Assembly: GCA_010909165.1 (NCBI GenBank)
Contig: MU008158.1
Location: forward strand, 3,187,478-3,251,477
Source of the DNA: Anthoceros angustus
Lineage: Eukaryota > Streptophyta > Anthocerotopsida > Anthocerotales > Anthocerotaceae
Direction of reading: 5' to 3'
Length of the DNA: 64,000 nt
Under the pieces are notes generated by a model that was not told the DNA's origin, made no database searches, and was given only the letters and a program-made list of their open reading frames with translations. Each line of letters opens with the position of its first letter. Position 1 is the first letter of the stretch. Made by a program: the position numbers and the translations under genes. This document shows, in pieces, positions 34,158 through 46,430 of this stretch.

Positions 34158-35066
34158 GAAGAGCTTCATTTCTTGTCATTGTATACTACCTCAAGACAAG
34201 TGCCACATGTGGGTCAAGTATATTCAAGTTGCCAAAGTTGCCATCACTGCTTTTTTCCGCATGTCATAAGATGGATGTGTGGAATGCGTTTCAGGGATGT
34301 AAGGGGCGAGCTTAACACGTGCGAGGTGCTTCCCTCTGACCAAGTGCTCGGCAACAGCTTCATCTTCCAGTACCTGGTAGCAGGCAAGCAGAGTCCGGTA
34401 CTGTGGCTGCAGCTGGAAAAATTCTCAACGGAGTAATCGTTAGATGGTTGTTGGAGTGCTATTTGTCTCATCAGCCTACAGCAAGGCCAGCGGCATTGAA
34501 GTTGGCATGATTTGACCCTGTATTATGAAGTTGTAATGGCAGCAGTTTTGAACCTGCTCATGTACGGTTTGTACATATCTTTTTAGCTGCTGATAGTGGT
34601 GAGAATTTTTGCCGCCGTGCATGTGTAAGTGGCGTCTCAACCCCTTGTGAAATCTCCCCCTTTTCCCGACCTCCGAATGCGTCTGCTTTGATGCGGAATG
34701 TTCCGCTGGACGAAAATGGTTGAGAGGTCAAGATGTAAAATAGCCAGAATTGTCTGCTTCTCCACATAGAAGGATCGATGTAGGTTATCCGCCTGCAACA
34801 GCCGTCAAGGTGAGAAGCAGACAACCTTCTGGATGCGTCTAGTGCGTTACAGGTTGCTATTGCCCAAGAGTACACAGCAATATCTGCAGGCAACATAGGT
34901 TACGTCCTCAGTTGACGAAGGATTTTACCGACGAAGAAACAAGCTCCCTACCTATTGCGACGTGCGTCGTGTGGAGGTAAATAGCGTTATATCCTACCTG
35001 CGACCTGAAGTAGGGTTTCCATAATCCAGGTTACAGTTCGTGCCTTCGTTCCCGACAAGCAGCACC

Positions 35067-35421
35067 ATGGATTCTGGCGGCGGTGCTTCTTCAAACGCAA
35101 ATCCTCCCGATCCTGTCGCCTACCTCTGCGGAGGTCGGCCTCATCCTGCTGCAACGGTTGCGATGCAGATTTTTGTTTCTCCGCTCGCCCATGCTGATGT
35201 TTATGCGCTGGCAAGGAATGCAGATTGTGGAGCTGATAACGTTCTGAAGCCCGGTGACGTTATTCAGTGTCGTGAGTGTGGGTACCGCATCCTTTACAAA
35301 AAGCGAACTAGGAGGAGTAAGTGTGACTGAACCCTGTGCTTGTTTGCGCAATTTGAAATGCTGCGCCTCACCATTTGCTTCGTCCGCTGTATTGTCAGTT
35401 GTGCAGTTCGAAGCTCGGTAG
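35067..35421 (+). CDS. NRPB12: RNA polymerase II/IV/V shared small subunit 12 (3 exons, 60 aa)
   Basis: Exons 35067-35133, 35224-35316 and 35399-35421. The spliced protein reads ...[20 protein letters not shown], then [18 protein letters not shown], then IVQFEAR-stop. Two CxxC pairs (CGDC; CREC) form the zinc ribbon of RPB12/RPABC4, a subunit shared by the nuclear RNA polymerases. The last exon is only 23 nt and the last intron (82 bp) ends in TTGTCAG. The first donor is GTCGGC, a weak match to consensus, but it is the only one that keeps the frame. The Ser/Asn-rich first 15 residues are lineage-specific. Confidence 0.93.
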
Positions 35422-35429
35422 CCTTTCTC

Positions 35430-36430
35430 AATCGGGACATATCGACGATGTCAGCAGAAATGGCCGAGGCTCTGTTGCAAGATAGTGATGGTGTTCTTGC
35501 GGATTGAGGAGCGGTCTTCTTGTCGGCCGCTTGAATTAAAGTGCCAGGGTTACATGTGGACTTTGTTATCATGTGGACGTGTGTTTGTGTTCTCACTGAA
35601 AGTGTCAACCAGATTGCTGCTTGTACTAAATTTTTGCAGTTCCGCAGTAATGTGTTCCGTGCGTGCCATGGTTGGGGTCACAACTCGGTGAGGAACTGAA
35701 GTTCCCCCGATCCCATGGAGACAAAAGCGTTGGACTTTTTCGACATCCGTGGCTATTCTGATTTCTACCTCCCAAATGAACGTCTATAAGGAACTAGAAT
35801 CGGGTTCAGAATCAAGGACTGCAGAGCTTTTAACCAACTCGAGGGGACTCGATGCAAATGCTACTCGAGGCCAGTTCCGTCCCCTGTACGGTAGAAGCTT
35901 TGAGTTAGCAGGTGGCACTCATGTCACAGGACATTCTGTTCACCTGTCCGGTGTATGTGCAAGATGCAAACCTGATGAAGTGCCTCCTGTTTTGACGTTT
36001 TCTTTAAGCGATTGTCTAACGCGATGAAGGAAGGGTAGGAGCTTGGCTCGAGTAGGGGAGACTGGACTTTCATGCGTTAACAAACGGCATCCGCAAATGT
36101 GGTCCGAAGTAAGGGGGCACTGAGGCTTGTGTCTGGAGCAGGTTTAGATTTCGAATTTCGTTGGCAACAGGAAACGTCTTCAGGCTTATAGTAGCGAAGG
36201 CTGGGATAATACTTCTCTGGCATCCCAGCTGAGTCTGTAGTGGAGCATGACTGGTATACTTCTATAGAGCTCTTGGTGATAAGATTCCATAGTGCTGGAC
36301 TCTTATCCGATAGCTGCAAGTACGGAAGGAGGGGAAGGGTTTTTAATCGTGAATTTAGAAAGTAGGGACAGGTTTCACCTAAACCGGGAATTGACCAAAG
36401 TACTCCACGCTTGCAATTTTTGAAGGACAT
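35430..36430. other. No gene recognised
   Basis: The plus-strand frame 35749-36027 (92 codons, with CARCKPDEVPP) and a minus-strand frame 36077-36445 show no known domain. Likely intergenic or 3' flank of RPB12. Confidence 0.4.
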
Positions 36431-36463
36431 GTGCCTCAACTTCACACCAACCAGTACATGAGG

Positions 36464-36660
36464 CTCGGGCCAAAATGGTCGCTCGGGCCAAAATGGGCTC
36501 GGGCCAAAATGGTCGCTTGGGCCAAAATGGTCGCTTGGGCCAAAATGGTCGCCATTCGCCTATTCATCACAAAGAAGTACCCACATAACCTGCGATGGTA
36601 TCTAGGCACGTATTTATATTCATCACAAAGAAGCACCCACGTATCTAGGCACGTTTTTTT
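36464..36660. repeat. 18-bp minisatellite followed by a ~50-bp repeat
   Basis: GCTCGGGCCAAAATGG(TC) occurs five times between 36464 and 36551, reading WAKMVA repeats in one frame. Immediately after, TATTCATCACAAAGAAG(T/C)ACCCAC occurs at about 36562 and 36617, each followed by TATCTAGGCACGT (36600 and 36643). Confidence 0.85.
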
Positions 36661-37624
36661 ATATGACCTTGGGAAGAGCACTTTCTTTTTGTTGATGCTA
36701 TAATACGATGTGTAACATAGGGGAATCAGAACCCTTGCTGAAGATTTCTTCCCCGGGTTTGTTTTGATTTATTTTCAAAATACCAAGAAGTAATGTCGAA
36801 GCATGTGTCAGGTCTCAGGCATGTGTTTTGGCTGGCCAGGCGTCCGGCCCGGCTACGTCCTGCCAGCCTTCGTCACCGGCACGGCGACTTCCTACATCTC
36901 GCGAGCAAAGTATTCTAAATAAAAAGACGAGTCCTTGCGTTCACCCAATACTTAAGACATGGCTTCCACGCTGACCGGTTTCCATGCATATTTAGGTGCA
37001 TCCTTAGGAGCCCAATGGTACACTTTACAAAATTTCGTTGGAAAATGGGAGTTTGTTGCTTCATCATTAAGAAAATCTTGCACTTAGGAGCTTGGAATGT
37101 TTGTCTTTAGCACTTTTTATTGGAGCTTCCTTCATCCACACTCATGACAGTCCAAGCTAAGCTATTCTTCTTGAGAGGCCATTGGCTGGAGTTTGCACAA
37201 TCAATCAAATCCTTGAGCTTATTATCTAAACACACCAATGGTGACATGGTGCATGCAACTGAAATCAAGCTGAAGCAACACGAAATCCTACCGTCGTGAA
37301 TTAATTTTAAAGTGAGCTAAGGTATTGAGTGAATGCAAGAACTTGTCTTTTTCTTTTCCAGAATGCTTTGTTCGCGGGATGTTGGAAGCCGAGAAGAGAA
37401 TTGTAGCCGGCCAGGAGGTGTGTGGAGGCGAGGAGGCTACACAGCCGTGGTTAGAGAGAGATAGGTGCACAGCCGTGACACATGCTTCGATATTACTTCT
37501 TTGTGATGGATAAGTGATGGCATTTTGAAATGGTCTGATCGCACTGTAGCATGATATGGATGGCCTCCTTTGTTAGTGATTGCCCACTGGAGGATTTTGT
37601 TCGTGTTTAGGCTAAACTTAGCTT

Positions 37625-37785
37625 TAGAGGTTATGTGAGGCTATGTGGAAGTGGGTTGAGTTAAAAGTGTGCTGAACCAACCTATGTACCCTTAGAGGTT
37701 ATGCGGGGCTAAGTGGAAGCGGGTTAAGTTAAAGATGTGTTGAACCAACCTATGTACCTCTAGAGGATATGCGAGGCTCAAGCAC
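37625..37785. repeat. 68-bp tandem repeat, ~2.3 copies
   Basis: TAGAGG(T/A)TATG begins units at 37625, 37693 and 37761. Each contains GTGGAAG(T/C)GGGTT(G/A)AGTTAAA and CTGAACCAACCTATGTACC-like sequence. Confidence 0.85.
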
Positions 37786-37789
37786 TGTC

Positions 37790-38745
37790 AGCAGCTCCTT
37801 CGTCAGTATGCACGACAACATGAGTTGCAGTTTCAGCACAAAAGGTTTTTTGGTGGGAAGAGATGTTTACGGAACGGCGAGCACAAATGTCACGAAATGG
37901 TGGGCATAACGAAAACCGTTAGTTAATCCCGTTGTGGATAACCTAAGAGTGTGACGTGGTAGTTTAGTCAGCTGTTTATGTAGCCTACATGGCTGGAATG
38001 GATCATATGTGCACTTTACACTCGACTTGCTGGTATGTAAATAAATGCACAAAGACTTATGGATCACGTTTGATTAGGTTAATCGACGTGATCTCCAAGT
38101 CCTTACAGTTTGCTTAGTAATAGTATTTGCACTATGCTGTATGTATTGATTTGCAAGCGATTTACAAGTGACGCGCAACCCTTGCAGCCTTCGGCAATGC
38201 TCACTGCTCCAAGGTGGCCCCCCAGGCTTGGACTCGACTCATCACCATGTTCATCACTTCGTGCGCCACCCCTCCCATAGGTAGTTCTTCTGTATTCAAC
38301 CATCCTTCGGCTGTGGCTCAGATACAGGACAAGGAGGAGTTGCTTGCCAACTCATAGGTGGGTAAGCCCTGCGGGCCCCCTCTACAACTTCATCCCCCAT
38401 GGACCTTACGTCAGTGATAAGCTCCCCTCCCCGGGTACAAGTCTCATAGAAGACAAAGGCGGTGGATGATATTTGCTCAAGCGCAAGTCAAGTGACCTAT
38501 AGAATTCAAGGCTGAGAACTATAGAAGGCGAAGCGCACCTAGATGTGTGCAAGTGTGCTTGTGCGCATGTGTGCTAGTACCTAGTGAGCCTAGTGTATAT
38601 AACCTATATTGTATGGGAGTATTTCTTGACAAATAGGTACCTACTGCACTTCAAAGGTTTGGAACAGGCGACAATTACTATTCCCTTGGAGAAAGCATTG
38701 GTGTGGGTACAAGCACTATACTACGGGTGACCCGTAGATTAGTTC
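37790..38745. other. No gene recognised
   Basis: Short frames only. A TGTGTGCAAGTGTGCTTGTG-like run lies at about 38537. No domain found. Confidence 0.4.
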
Positions 38746-38747
38746 TA

Positions 38748-39092
38748 TCATTGATGAAACGTGCTCGTACAAAGGTAATTTCTTGCACGGTTCCCGAACG
38801 AAACTGTTAGCGGTCTGCAGTGCCACGTTCGTGAACTGGACAGCCACATCAGCGGCTGTCCGGAAGTGTGGTTTAGTCTAATTCTCGCTGTTGGAAAGCC
38901 ACGTCGGTGAACGGCGGCCAAAACGATAGATTGCCATGTCCCGCGATGCCCTAAAGAGCATATATATTCTAATGATGACCAAGGAAATCTAAAAAGTTTA
39001 GCAAACCTTTGCTCATCTTCCATGACAACCACTTCATATATAGCCCACAAATCATTTAAACTAGGTTTACTGTAATACATATCCCACTGCAC
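38748..39092 (-). pseudogene. PIF/Harbinger-like transposase remnant
   Basis: The minus-strand frame opens with MQWDMYYSKPSLNDLWAIYE and continues to KLFRFPWSSLEYICSLG, which resembles the FRMS...FEYIC block at the N-terminal side of plant PIF/Harbinger nucleases. The rest (RIRLNHTSGQPLMWLSS...) appears frameshifted. No DDE residues were located. Assignment by motif resemblance only. Confidence 0.35.
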
Positions 39093-39254
39093 TTTTTCGG
39101 AAAACCCTCAATAATCTATCCCCGTTCACCAAATTTCACAGTATTGGAACAGGTCTTGGCCTGACCTTGCAATGCTCTACAAGTACAAGATCTGCTTGCG
39201 GCTGTACACGTGATCATACACCACCATCCCTTCACCAACGTCATGTCACACTGG

Positions 39255-40086
39255 TTACGCATCAGCTAAAAAATTGAGACAGGAAATCAGAGCATGGAAT
39301 GGGTCTTTACTTGAAATCAAAGCATGGAAGGGGGCACCCAAAGGGTTGCCCTGCCCGGTACCTATGGCCGACTCTAAGATAGAGACGGCAAATCTCGATG
39401 ATACGCTCTTGTGTTGATAGTAGAGGTTGGAGGACCTCCCATAGAAGCACCTAACGAAAGGGATAAGGCTCCCCAAAACACCGCCAGTGTCCTTGAATTC
39501 CTCGAAGATAGCACCTCTCCTCGTAAAAGCACCTGATGAAAGGGATAAGACTCCCCAAAACATCGCCAGCATCCCTGAATTCCTCAAAGATGGGTCTTGA
39601 AGGCCTTCTTCACGTCTGCTACCTGTAAGACCACCCACTCCGGGTGGGTGTCGAGGCATGCCTTCACTCCAAACACCACGGAATCGCAACCCTCCGGAGT
39701 GGCAATGCCAAATTGAAGGGGATTGAGATGCTGCTGGAGAAGGGAGCGGCATTCGAGGACAATAGTACGGCTGAGAAGCCACATGAAGGCTTCTCTAACC
39801 GCAAGGGGATGCACGCCTGAGTAGGGAACAGGCTTGTCCGTAACAAATAGCCTGCTAGCTGCGATAACTTAAGAGATCCAATAAGGCGTCTTACCCCGAG
39901 CAACAACAGCAAGCAGGGAAAAGAGCTTCGGGAAGCCGCTAAGAGGGTCTTTGGGGAGAAAAAGATCCCTGAGATGTTCGAACACCATTCCTGACAGCCC
40001 GGGAGATGAGAGACGTGGGGCCGTAGAGAGGGCCAGAGCAAAAGCTGCCCAATCCAAAGAGAAAGGGTCCTTAGGGACATAATCAT
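39255..40086 (-). pseudogene. Non-LTR (LINE-type) reverse transcriptase fragment
   Basis: Minus-strand blocks in shifting frames read LSSPGLSGMVFEHLRDLF (around 40000), then HLNPLQFGIATPEGCDSVVF and WVVLQVADVKKAF (39600-39740). The latter corresponds to the palm region with the first catalytic Asp (VVLQVDV..AF in intact relatives). FVRCFYGRSSNLYYQH and SAIGTGQGNPLGAPFHAL follow (39340-39450), matching the GxxQGxPLGxxLF block. At least three frame breaks. The catalytic YADD box is not seen, so the element is truncated. Confidence 0.75.
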
Positions 40087-40344
40087 ATATGTCTAAGGGG
40101 ATGGCATCCTTTGGGGCTGTGTGGAGGGCTGGAGGGCCGCAATGGTCTTCTCCAAATTAGGGGCCAAGGGCAGGGGGCAAAGGGCCCTGGTAGCCCGGGC
40201 AAATTCACCTATTTGGCCTAACAACTTGCTACGCCACAGGTTTACCGCATTTCCTGATGCCTATTACATCCGTTGTGCAGATTCCGCACGAGCCTTGGAA
40301 GCACGCAAAGCCTCTTCTTAGAGAGATGCCCAATGGCTGGCCCG

Positions 40345-41005
40345 AAAATGTCGGAGACGGTTGGCGACCTCTTGATGGCCAAAAGCCCTACCTCTGATAC
40401 AGCGCAAACCACCGAGGGAGAAGCAGAGGAAGACACCAGGCCAACTTGTCATGGGAGTCAAGCGCAAGGCGGTCTAGAGGGAGACGGAATGTTAAGCGGG
40501 CATCATCGTGGAGGTGCCTTGGGAGCCTACGAAAGATGCGCGGGCAAGGAAAGAGGGCTTCAAACAGCCCGAGGATGTGATCCACCTGAGTCCGCAACCA
40601 TTCCCAAGATGAAATAGGTAGCCCTAGAAGAATGGAGTTGGACACCGGATCCTACGCCATGGAGGTGATGGGGGTGGGGCTCGAAAATGTCGGAGACGAC
40701 TGGGGACCTCCCGATGGCCAGAAGCCCCACCTCTGGTACAGCGCAAACCACCGAGGGAGAAGTAGACGGAGATACCAGGCCAACTCATTGTGGGATTCAA
40801 GTGCAAAGCGGTCCAGAGGAAGACGGAATGCTAAGCGGGCGTCATCGTGGAGGTGCTTGGGGAACCTGCGAAAGATGCATGGGCAAGGAAAGTGGGTTTC
40901 AAATAGCCCGAGGATGTGATTCAACTGAGTCCGTAACCATTCCCAAGATGAAATAGGTAGCCCTAGAACACTGGATCCTGCGCCACCGAGGTGATGGGGG
41001 TTGCA
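40345..41005. repeat. Two-copy tandem duplication (339 bp) in LINE 5' part
   Basis: AAAATGTCGGAGACG starts copies at 40345 and 40684. On the minus strand both encode LGLPISSWEWLRTQ(V/L), then HILGLFE, and LPRWFALYQR, presumably the region upstream of the reverse transcriptase. Copies differ mainly by substitutions, so this duplication looks older and real. Confidence 0.85.
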
Positions 41006-41142
41006 AGATGCACTTGGGCCGCCCAAGTAGTCTGGTCAAAGTCCTCATGCATATGCCCAATATGTGTTTTTTACCCCTTTAATTCCGTAGCAAAGCTGGG
41101 CACATGTTGGAGAGGGAGTCCTTGAGGGTTCGTTCGTTCCAC

Positions 41143-41340
41143 CGATGGGTGGCGTGTGGAGGGCGCCGGCGGGCGCCCTCCCTCCACGCCCACCCATCCT
41201 GGCTTCAGCAGTGTTTGAGGCGGGCGGCCGGCGCCTCGCTAAGCGCGCACCACCGTTTGCCCACCCTACGGGTGGTTCGTGCGTAGGGAGGGCGCCGACC
41301 GGCCGACGCCCTCCCTCCACGCGCCACTCGTCGGTGGGCC
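41143..41340. repeat. GC-rich double inverted repeat
   Basis: Two foldbacks share the arm AGGGAGGGCG / CGCCCTCCCT: GTGGAGGGCGCC...GGGCGCCCTCCCTCCAC near 41155-41192, and AGGGAGGGCG-(12 bp)-CGCCCTCCCT near 41286-41318. Similar words link the two, suggesting one larger inverted structure. Confidence 0.7.
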
Positions 41341-41782
41341 TACATGTGGTGCGCGAGAGCGCGGTGTATCTCACTTTGATGCGCTGGAGAAAGCTCAAAA
41401 ACAGTATTGCTGGAAGGTAGAAATTCAGCAATGTTCTGCAACATGTGCATCTCCGTGGAAAGAGCTTGTCCTGATATGTTATCATCTTCTGTGACAGGAG
41501 TAGAGGGAGCATCACCAGGATTCAGAAGAGGTAGCTCATTGGAATCTTTGGCGTTCCCTCCATAGCTCCCACCGCCTCGAATAGGATAAATCGACTAGTG
41601 AAATCTGGTGGGCGGTGTGTGTCGAGGTGAAGCTCACGGGTAGTGAGGAGGGCGAGGCTCCTCGGCGGAGGAGGAGGCTCCTCATCGAGTGGGATCGAGG
41701 GAAATCCCCAAATACCAAGTGGTTGAGGGTACAATGATGGAGCTAGAGGAAGGCGGGCTCTGGCGGAAGAGCGGTAGGAGGA

Positions 41783-43208
41783 TCAGGCGTCAATTGGTAT
41801 ATTGCAAGACGTCAAGTTAGAATGAGGATTATCGTGAGTGTCCTCTTGAGAGGACTCTCTTAGTTTGAACCAAATAAGACACACATCAAGTTGGATCAAG
41901 GGTTCTTCGAAAAAGGTAACACTGCGTGAATGTGTCAAGGCCCCGGTGGCCGGATTTTCAAGTTTGTAGGCTTTCATGCCTTCTACATAGCCCAGAAAAA
42001 TCAGTTTCTCGGACCGATCTTCGAATTTCTTCCTCTTGGCTGCAGGTATGAAGTTGAAGGCTGGACATCCAAAGATTTTCAAGTGCTTGAGTGATGGTTT
42101 AGATCCTGTCCACAGCTCAAAGGGGGTTCTAAGTTCCATTAATAGAGCGAGATGGAAGCCTATTCTTCAGGTATGTGGTAAAGGCTATGGCCTCAGCCCA
42201 ATACCTAACATTCAGGCTTGCATGTCGAAGCATGGCCTCGCTAAGCTTGAAGAGTTAGTTGGGTCTTTCAGCAACTCCATTTTGCTGTGGAGTGTAAGCC
42301 ACAGAGAATTGACGGGTGATACCCTTATCTTTGCAAAAATCATCGAAGAGGTGGTTCGCGAATTCCCCTCCATTGTCCGAACGCAGATAACGGAGCTTGC
42401 GAGAAGTTTGGGTCTCCACCATGGCAAGCCAGATCTTGAATGTCTCAAAGGTCTGGCTCTTCAACTCTAAGGGATAGGTGAAGCACATCCTAGAGAAATC
42501 GTCAGTGAAGGTTAGAAAATATTTTGCACTGCCATAGGAGGAGGAACTCATAGGTCCATATATATCAGAGTGAACCAGCTTGAGTATAAAGTTGTTTTCG
42601 TCTTTTTGATGATGTGGGAACATGTCCTATCTCTTGTTAGCGAGGGCGCAGGTCTCGCAGAATGGTGGATCAGGAAGACGTCCGATCTTCTCAAGGTAGA
42701 TGTCAGAATTTGCCACTTGCTGGAGTCGGGCATTGCTCGAGTGTCCAAGTCGGAGATGCCACTTATAAGCCTCTTTAGCACTTCCCGTAATCCTGTCAGG
42801 TGTTTGAGTTGCAAGTGCAGACTCGTAAACACCAGAAAAACGGTTAGTTGCATGAGCTTCTAGCTTGTATATATCCTGAAGTGGATATCCTATGCATGCA
42901 ATGCCTGGACTGCCAACTCGAGTGAGTGTGCAGCATGCATGGTCAAAGGTCAAAGTGAAGATCCTTGTCTTCATTAACCAGCTAACTGAGATCAGATTTT
43001 TAACCATAGTAGGCACATGCAACACATCCAAAAGGACTACTTCAGACTGATCACTGAGAGTGAGAGGAACTGAACCTTTCCCAGCAACTCTAAGTCCGGA
43101 GTCGTCTCCAAGTAACATAAAAGTGTCCGTAGTTACCTGGTTATATGTGCGGTGAAGAAAGCTTGTGTGTGGCAGATGTGGACCGAGGCACAGGAGTCCA
43201 GATACCAC
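41783..43208 (-). pseudogene. Copia protease end, GAG-pre-integrase and integrase
   Basis: WHLRLGHSSNARLQQVA and CETCALANKR (about 42630-42770) form the His-Cys GAG-pre-integrase domain. LVHSDIYGPM, YLRSDNGGEF and QQNGVAER (42255-42600) supply the D, D and E of the integrase core. RTPFELWTGSKPSLKHLKIF and CPAFNFIPAAKRKKFEDRS (41950-42139) are the C-terminal region. Sequence is in three frames with breaks near 42140, 42260 and 42620. No RT follows. Confidence 0.87.
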
Positions 43209-43887
43209 CCAAGGTGGTCAACTGAATTTCGTGTAAGACATACAGCCATTATACCCGGTGAGGACGACACTGGCATTCGATTTCCAGATGAGGAGGATGC
43301 GACATAAGCAGAGGGTGAGCGACCTTTCTGTGAGATGCCAGAAGCTTTCTTCCGGCATTCGTTTTCCCAGTGCCCTGGGATACCACACCAGTTGCAATTA
43401 CCTTTTTGTTTGGTATTGGCTCTTGGTTGTGGAGGTCGGTTTTGAGTTCTATCCGACTGTGGTTGGAAAGGTCTTCCTCTGCCCCGTCCTCTACCAACGT
43501 ACATGATCCTGGTTGGCTTGGATGGTCCTGCACCAATGCGTGTGGTGTTGTCTTGGATGAAGGCGGAGAGTACCTCGGTAAGTACTCCATCGGCTGCTGC
43601 TGCAGCGGCGCCTCCTTCCTTGAGTGCTTTCTGAGCATCTCTAATCCTGGATTTTGGGAGGTTATGAAATCGTGATAGTTAGAGGGCAAGGTGTTTAGAA
43701 ATACCGCAGTTGCCTTAACTTCGTCGATTTTCCAGCCTACGCTGGGCAATTTAGCTCTTGCAAATCTGAAGGCGGAGATGTGACTTTGTACAGTGTCACT
43801 CTCCTTCATCCGCAAGGAGAATAGGTTGCGCACAGCAACGACCATTGTTCCCAAGTCCTCCGCTTGATATAAGTTGGAAGTTGTCTT
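43133..43887 (-). pseudogene. Copia gag, C-terminal part with zinc knuckle
   Basis: Starts right at the Gypsy LTR. KSLTKTTSNLYQAEDLG..., then VRNLFSLRMKESDTVQSHIS and LNTLPSNYHDFI match UBN2-type Copia gag. A frame change leads to CNWCGIPGHWENEC (about 43400), the CCHC knuckle that binds RNA. LGWYLDSCASVHI follows at about 43180, the protease active-site region, where the usual Gly after Asp-Ser is Cys. Confidence 0.82.
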
Positions 43888-45098
43888 TGTAAGCGACTTT
43901 CGGCGAGGCGGTAAGGCGCGCACAATCCGTGTCGTTGTAGGAAAAGTCCGTTCCCAAAGGGAATGATAGGCTCGTTTTCCGTTTGGTGATTCTTACCTCA
44001 CTTTGCGCTCGTTCGGCCTCACACTCCTAACTACTTAGCGTTCACCGTCTGCCCGGTATGGCCAAGCGTTTGAGACGTTCGCGTCCGTGTCGTTCACATT
44101 CGTCACTCACACTTCGATCCTTTCCTCTCTCCACTCACGCTACACTCCTTGATCTTAAAGGCAGGCGGGTTACAGTCCGGACCTCCTCAAATCGTTCGCG
44201 GGCCTCTCCGTCCGGGCTGCCGCCCTCCGAGTTCCTCCGACTCACACGTTCCGATCCATTCGGTGCTAGGTCGCGGCTCGGACGAGCACGGGTCACCGAT
44301 CACCCTTCCTGCACACACCACAACACGTTAGGTCGTCACGGGACCACAGTCAATCTCCCGAGGCTGGTACCTTTCGGTGACTGGACTCACGTTAGCAAGA
44401 AGACACACAAAGGTGCAAGAGCGTATCAACACCAAGAAGATGATTTATTGAGGCGGCCTTAGCCCTCTTATACTCTGTAGAGGTCGCGCCTTTATTACAC
44501 CTCTATTACGGTGAGGGCCCATTTCGGTGTACTTCTTTGGCGCCTACTATCCTCCCTATTCCGCCTATCATCGGGGTGGGGTGTGGGATAGCCCAATTCC
44601 TTCTTGGCACGGCGGCAAAGGCCACATCATTGCAGGCGCACCCCGGATGATCCGCGGCCCCTTCCTCTTCCGGGTCGATGCGCCACCGTGGCGACAGCAG
44701 CGATCACCACTAAGTCTTCCTCGTCCTCCCTCTTCTCTCTGGCGGGCCCTGCGGTGGGCCCTCAAGGGCTAGATCTGTGAGGCGTGAGGTGGCTCTCCCC
44801 ACTCCCGAGTTTGGACCTCGGGACCACTGTCTCGACTCGGTCCGGACCTCTAGGTCAGGTCTTCCTCTGAGGTCCGGTCTCACGGGACCTTCTTTGAGTC
44901 AGGTCCTCGGGACCGGACTTATCCGTTACCTTGTCGCCGCCGCCGTAGGCTGAGTCGTTCCTCACTCGGTCCGGGAGTATACTCCAGTCTTGGTCAGTGC
45001 TAGCATGCTTATTTCCCCTTTTCGCCTCATTTTATCCTTCGCTCCCACAAAAAAACAAAATCCTACCTAATTTCTAACCCCGAAGTCCGTAGTCCACA
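43888..45098 (-). repeat. Gypsy 3' LTR (left copy)
   Basis: About 1211 bp. On the plus strand it starts TGTAAGCGACTTTCGGCG and ends GAAGTCCGTAGTCCACA. It matches 52274-53517 throughout (for example CACAATCCGTGTCGTTGTAG, TTTATTGAGGCGGCC, ATTTTATCCTTCGCTCCCAC) apart from short indels. In element orientation it runs TGTGGACTACGG to the ACA end. Confidence 0.9.
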
Positions 45099-45118
45099 TA
45101 CTCCCTTCTCACTGTTGG
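45099..45118 (-). other. Gypsy polypurine tract
   Basis: Minus-strand AGTGAGAAGGGAGTA directly precedes the TGTGGAC start of the 3' LTR; purine-rich as required for plus-strand priming. Confidence 0.6.
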
Positions 45119-45534
45119 CGTCTCCGCCAACACTAAGCGTGTACTTTTCACCGCCATCCGTTCACCCAGTGGGCGGCGTTCACCATCCAAGCCGGTGAGC
45201 GGACCCATTGGGAATAATACGACTTGGTAAGGCCCCATCCATCGTAGGTGGAGTTTACAGGAAGTGCATATGTCGGTCGTAAGGAGGCGGATCTCCCTCC
45301 TTCACATACTCCACGATTCTAAGGCGCCTATCATGCCACGGCTTGCGTTGATTACATGCGATTGCATTATTGCGCCTCTTCCGGTCCTCCGTATCTTTGC
45401 ACAAACCCTAGCAACGCTCCGGTTGGCTCTCTTCATCCGTTAAGCGCCTTTCCATCATGACCGGTGTTGGCACCTCAAACTCGGCCGGCATAACGGGTGA
45501 GTGCCCGTCGAATAATACGGAGTTCGTTGCGTGG

Positions 45535-46430
45535 TTACCTTCTGCCGTTACGAGCGCCCATAGCGCGATGGTACTTTGTATCGATCGTGCGCATAGTTAA
45601 CCGTCGCTTATTGAGGATCGGCGGATAAGTCCATTGGTCTTCTCCGTCGATCCGTTGGCCTTGGATTGTAGGGGCGTTTACGATGTGTGATGCGAAATAG
45701 TCCGTCATTGCGGTTATCACATCATTGAGGAAATGGGTTCCCCTATAAACACCGGTACAGCGGACACCCATACCTTGTGATGATGTTTCGTAGAGGAATT
45801 TGGCCACCGTGCTCGCGGTCCGTTCGTAGCGGCGCTTCAACCCACAGTGCGATGGTCGTTGCCACCAAGATGTACCGCTTACGTGTGTGCACAGTGGTTG
45901 GCGTATAGGTCCAGCAAGTCGATGCCCATTTCTCAAAAGGCGCTAGTGCTAGTATGGGCACTAACGGCCATTGAGTTGTGGCGTCGGCTTCCGATCCGTG
46001 ACAAGCATCACACTTCTTCACAATTGGTGTGTTTCCCCATACATGGTGGGCCACGGTACCCGACCTCAAGATTTTCTTGGTGGTGACTGCTTGCATAATG
46101 TCCACCACCTAGTCCTTCGTGCATCCCTTTATTACCACCTCCGTTTCACTTTGTTGGAGTACCTTCGTTCCACCGTCGGCCCTACCTTAAAGATGCAACC
46201 GTTATACTGTAGGAAAGGCGGCGTAGTGCACAAAGGCGATTCGATTCGTTGGTAGCTCCATCTCCCATAGGTACCGTTCCAACTCCGCGTAAGAGGGCGC
46301 CCCTGCGTCGCTCCCTTCTCCACTTCGTGGGTCCAGAAGTCGATGCCCATTTCTCAAAAGGCGCTAGTGCTAGTATGGGCACTAACGGCCATTGAGTTGT
46401 GGCGTCGGCTTCCGATCCGACAAGCATCAC
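45535..46430 (-). pseudogene. Gypsy integrase (partly duplicated)
   Basis: KKCDACHGSEADATTQWPLV (zinc-binding HHCC end), PFEKWAS, and RKRYILVATTIALWVEAPLR (first Asp region altered) lie in 45.75-46.05 kb. TASTVAKFLYETSS, CTGVYRGTHFLNDVI and MTDYFASHIVNAP lie in 45.65-45.85 kb and carry the second Asp region (DRGTHF in relatives). The 5' segment is repeated at 46182-46430. Confidence 0.8.

Noticed and set aside
43888-43888. 5-bp target-site duplication for the Gypsy insertion
   Set aside because: Left flank GTCTT and right flank TGTGC do not match at the chosen boundaries; indels prevent a firm call.
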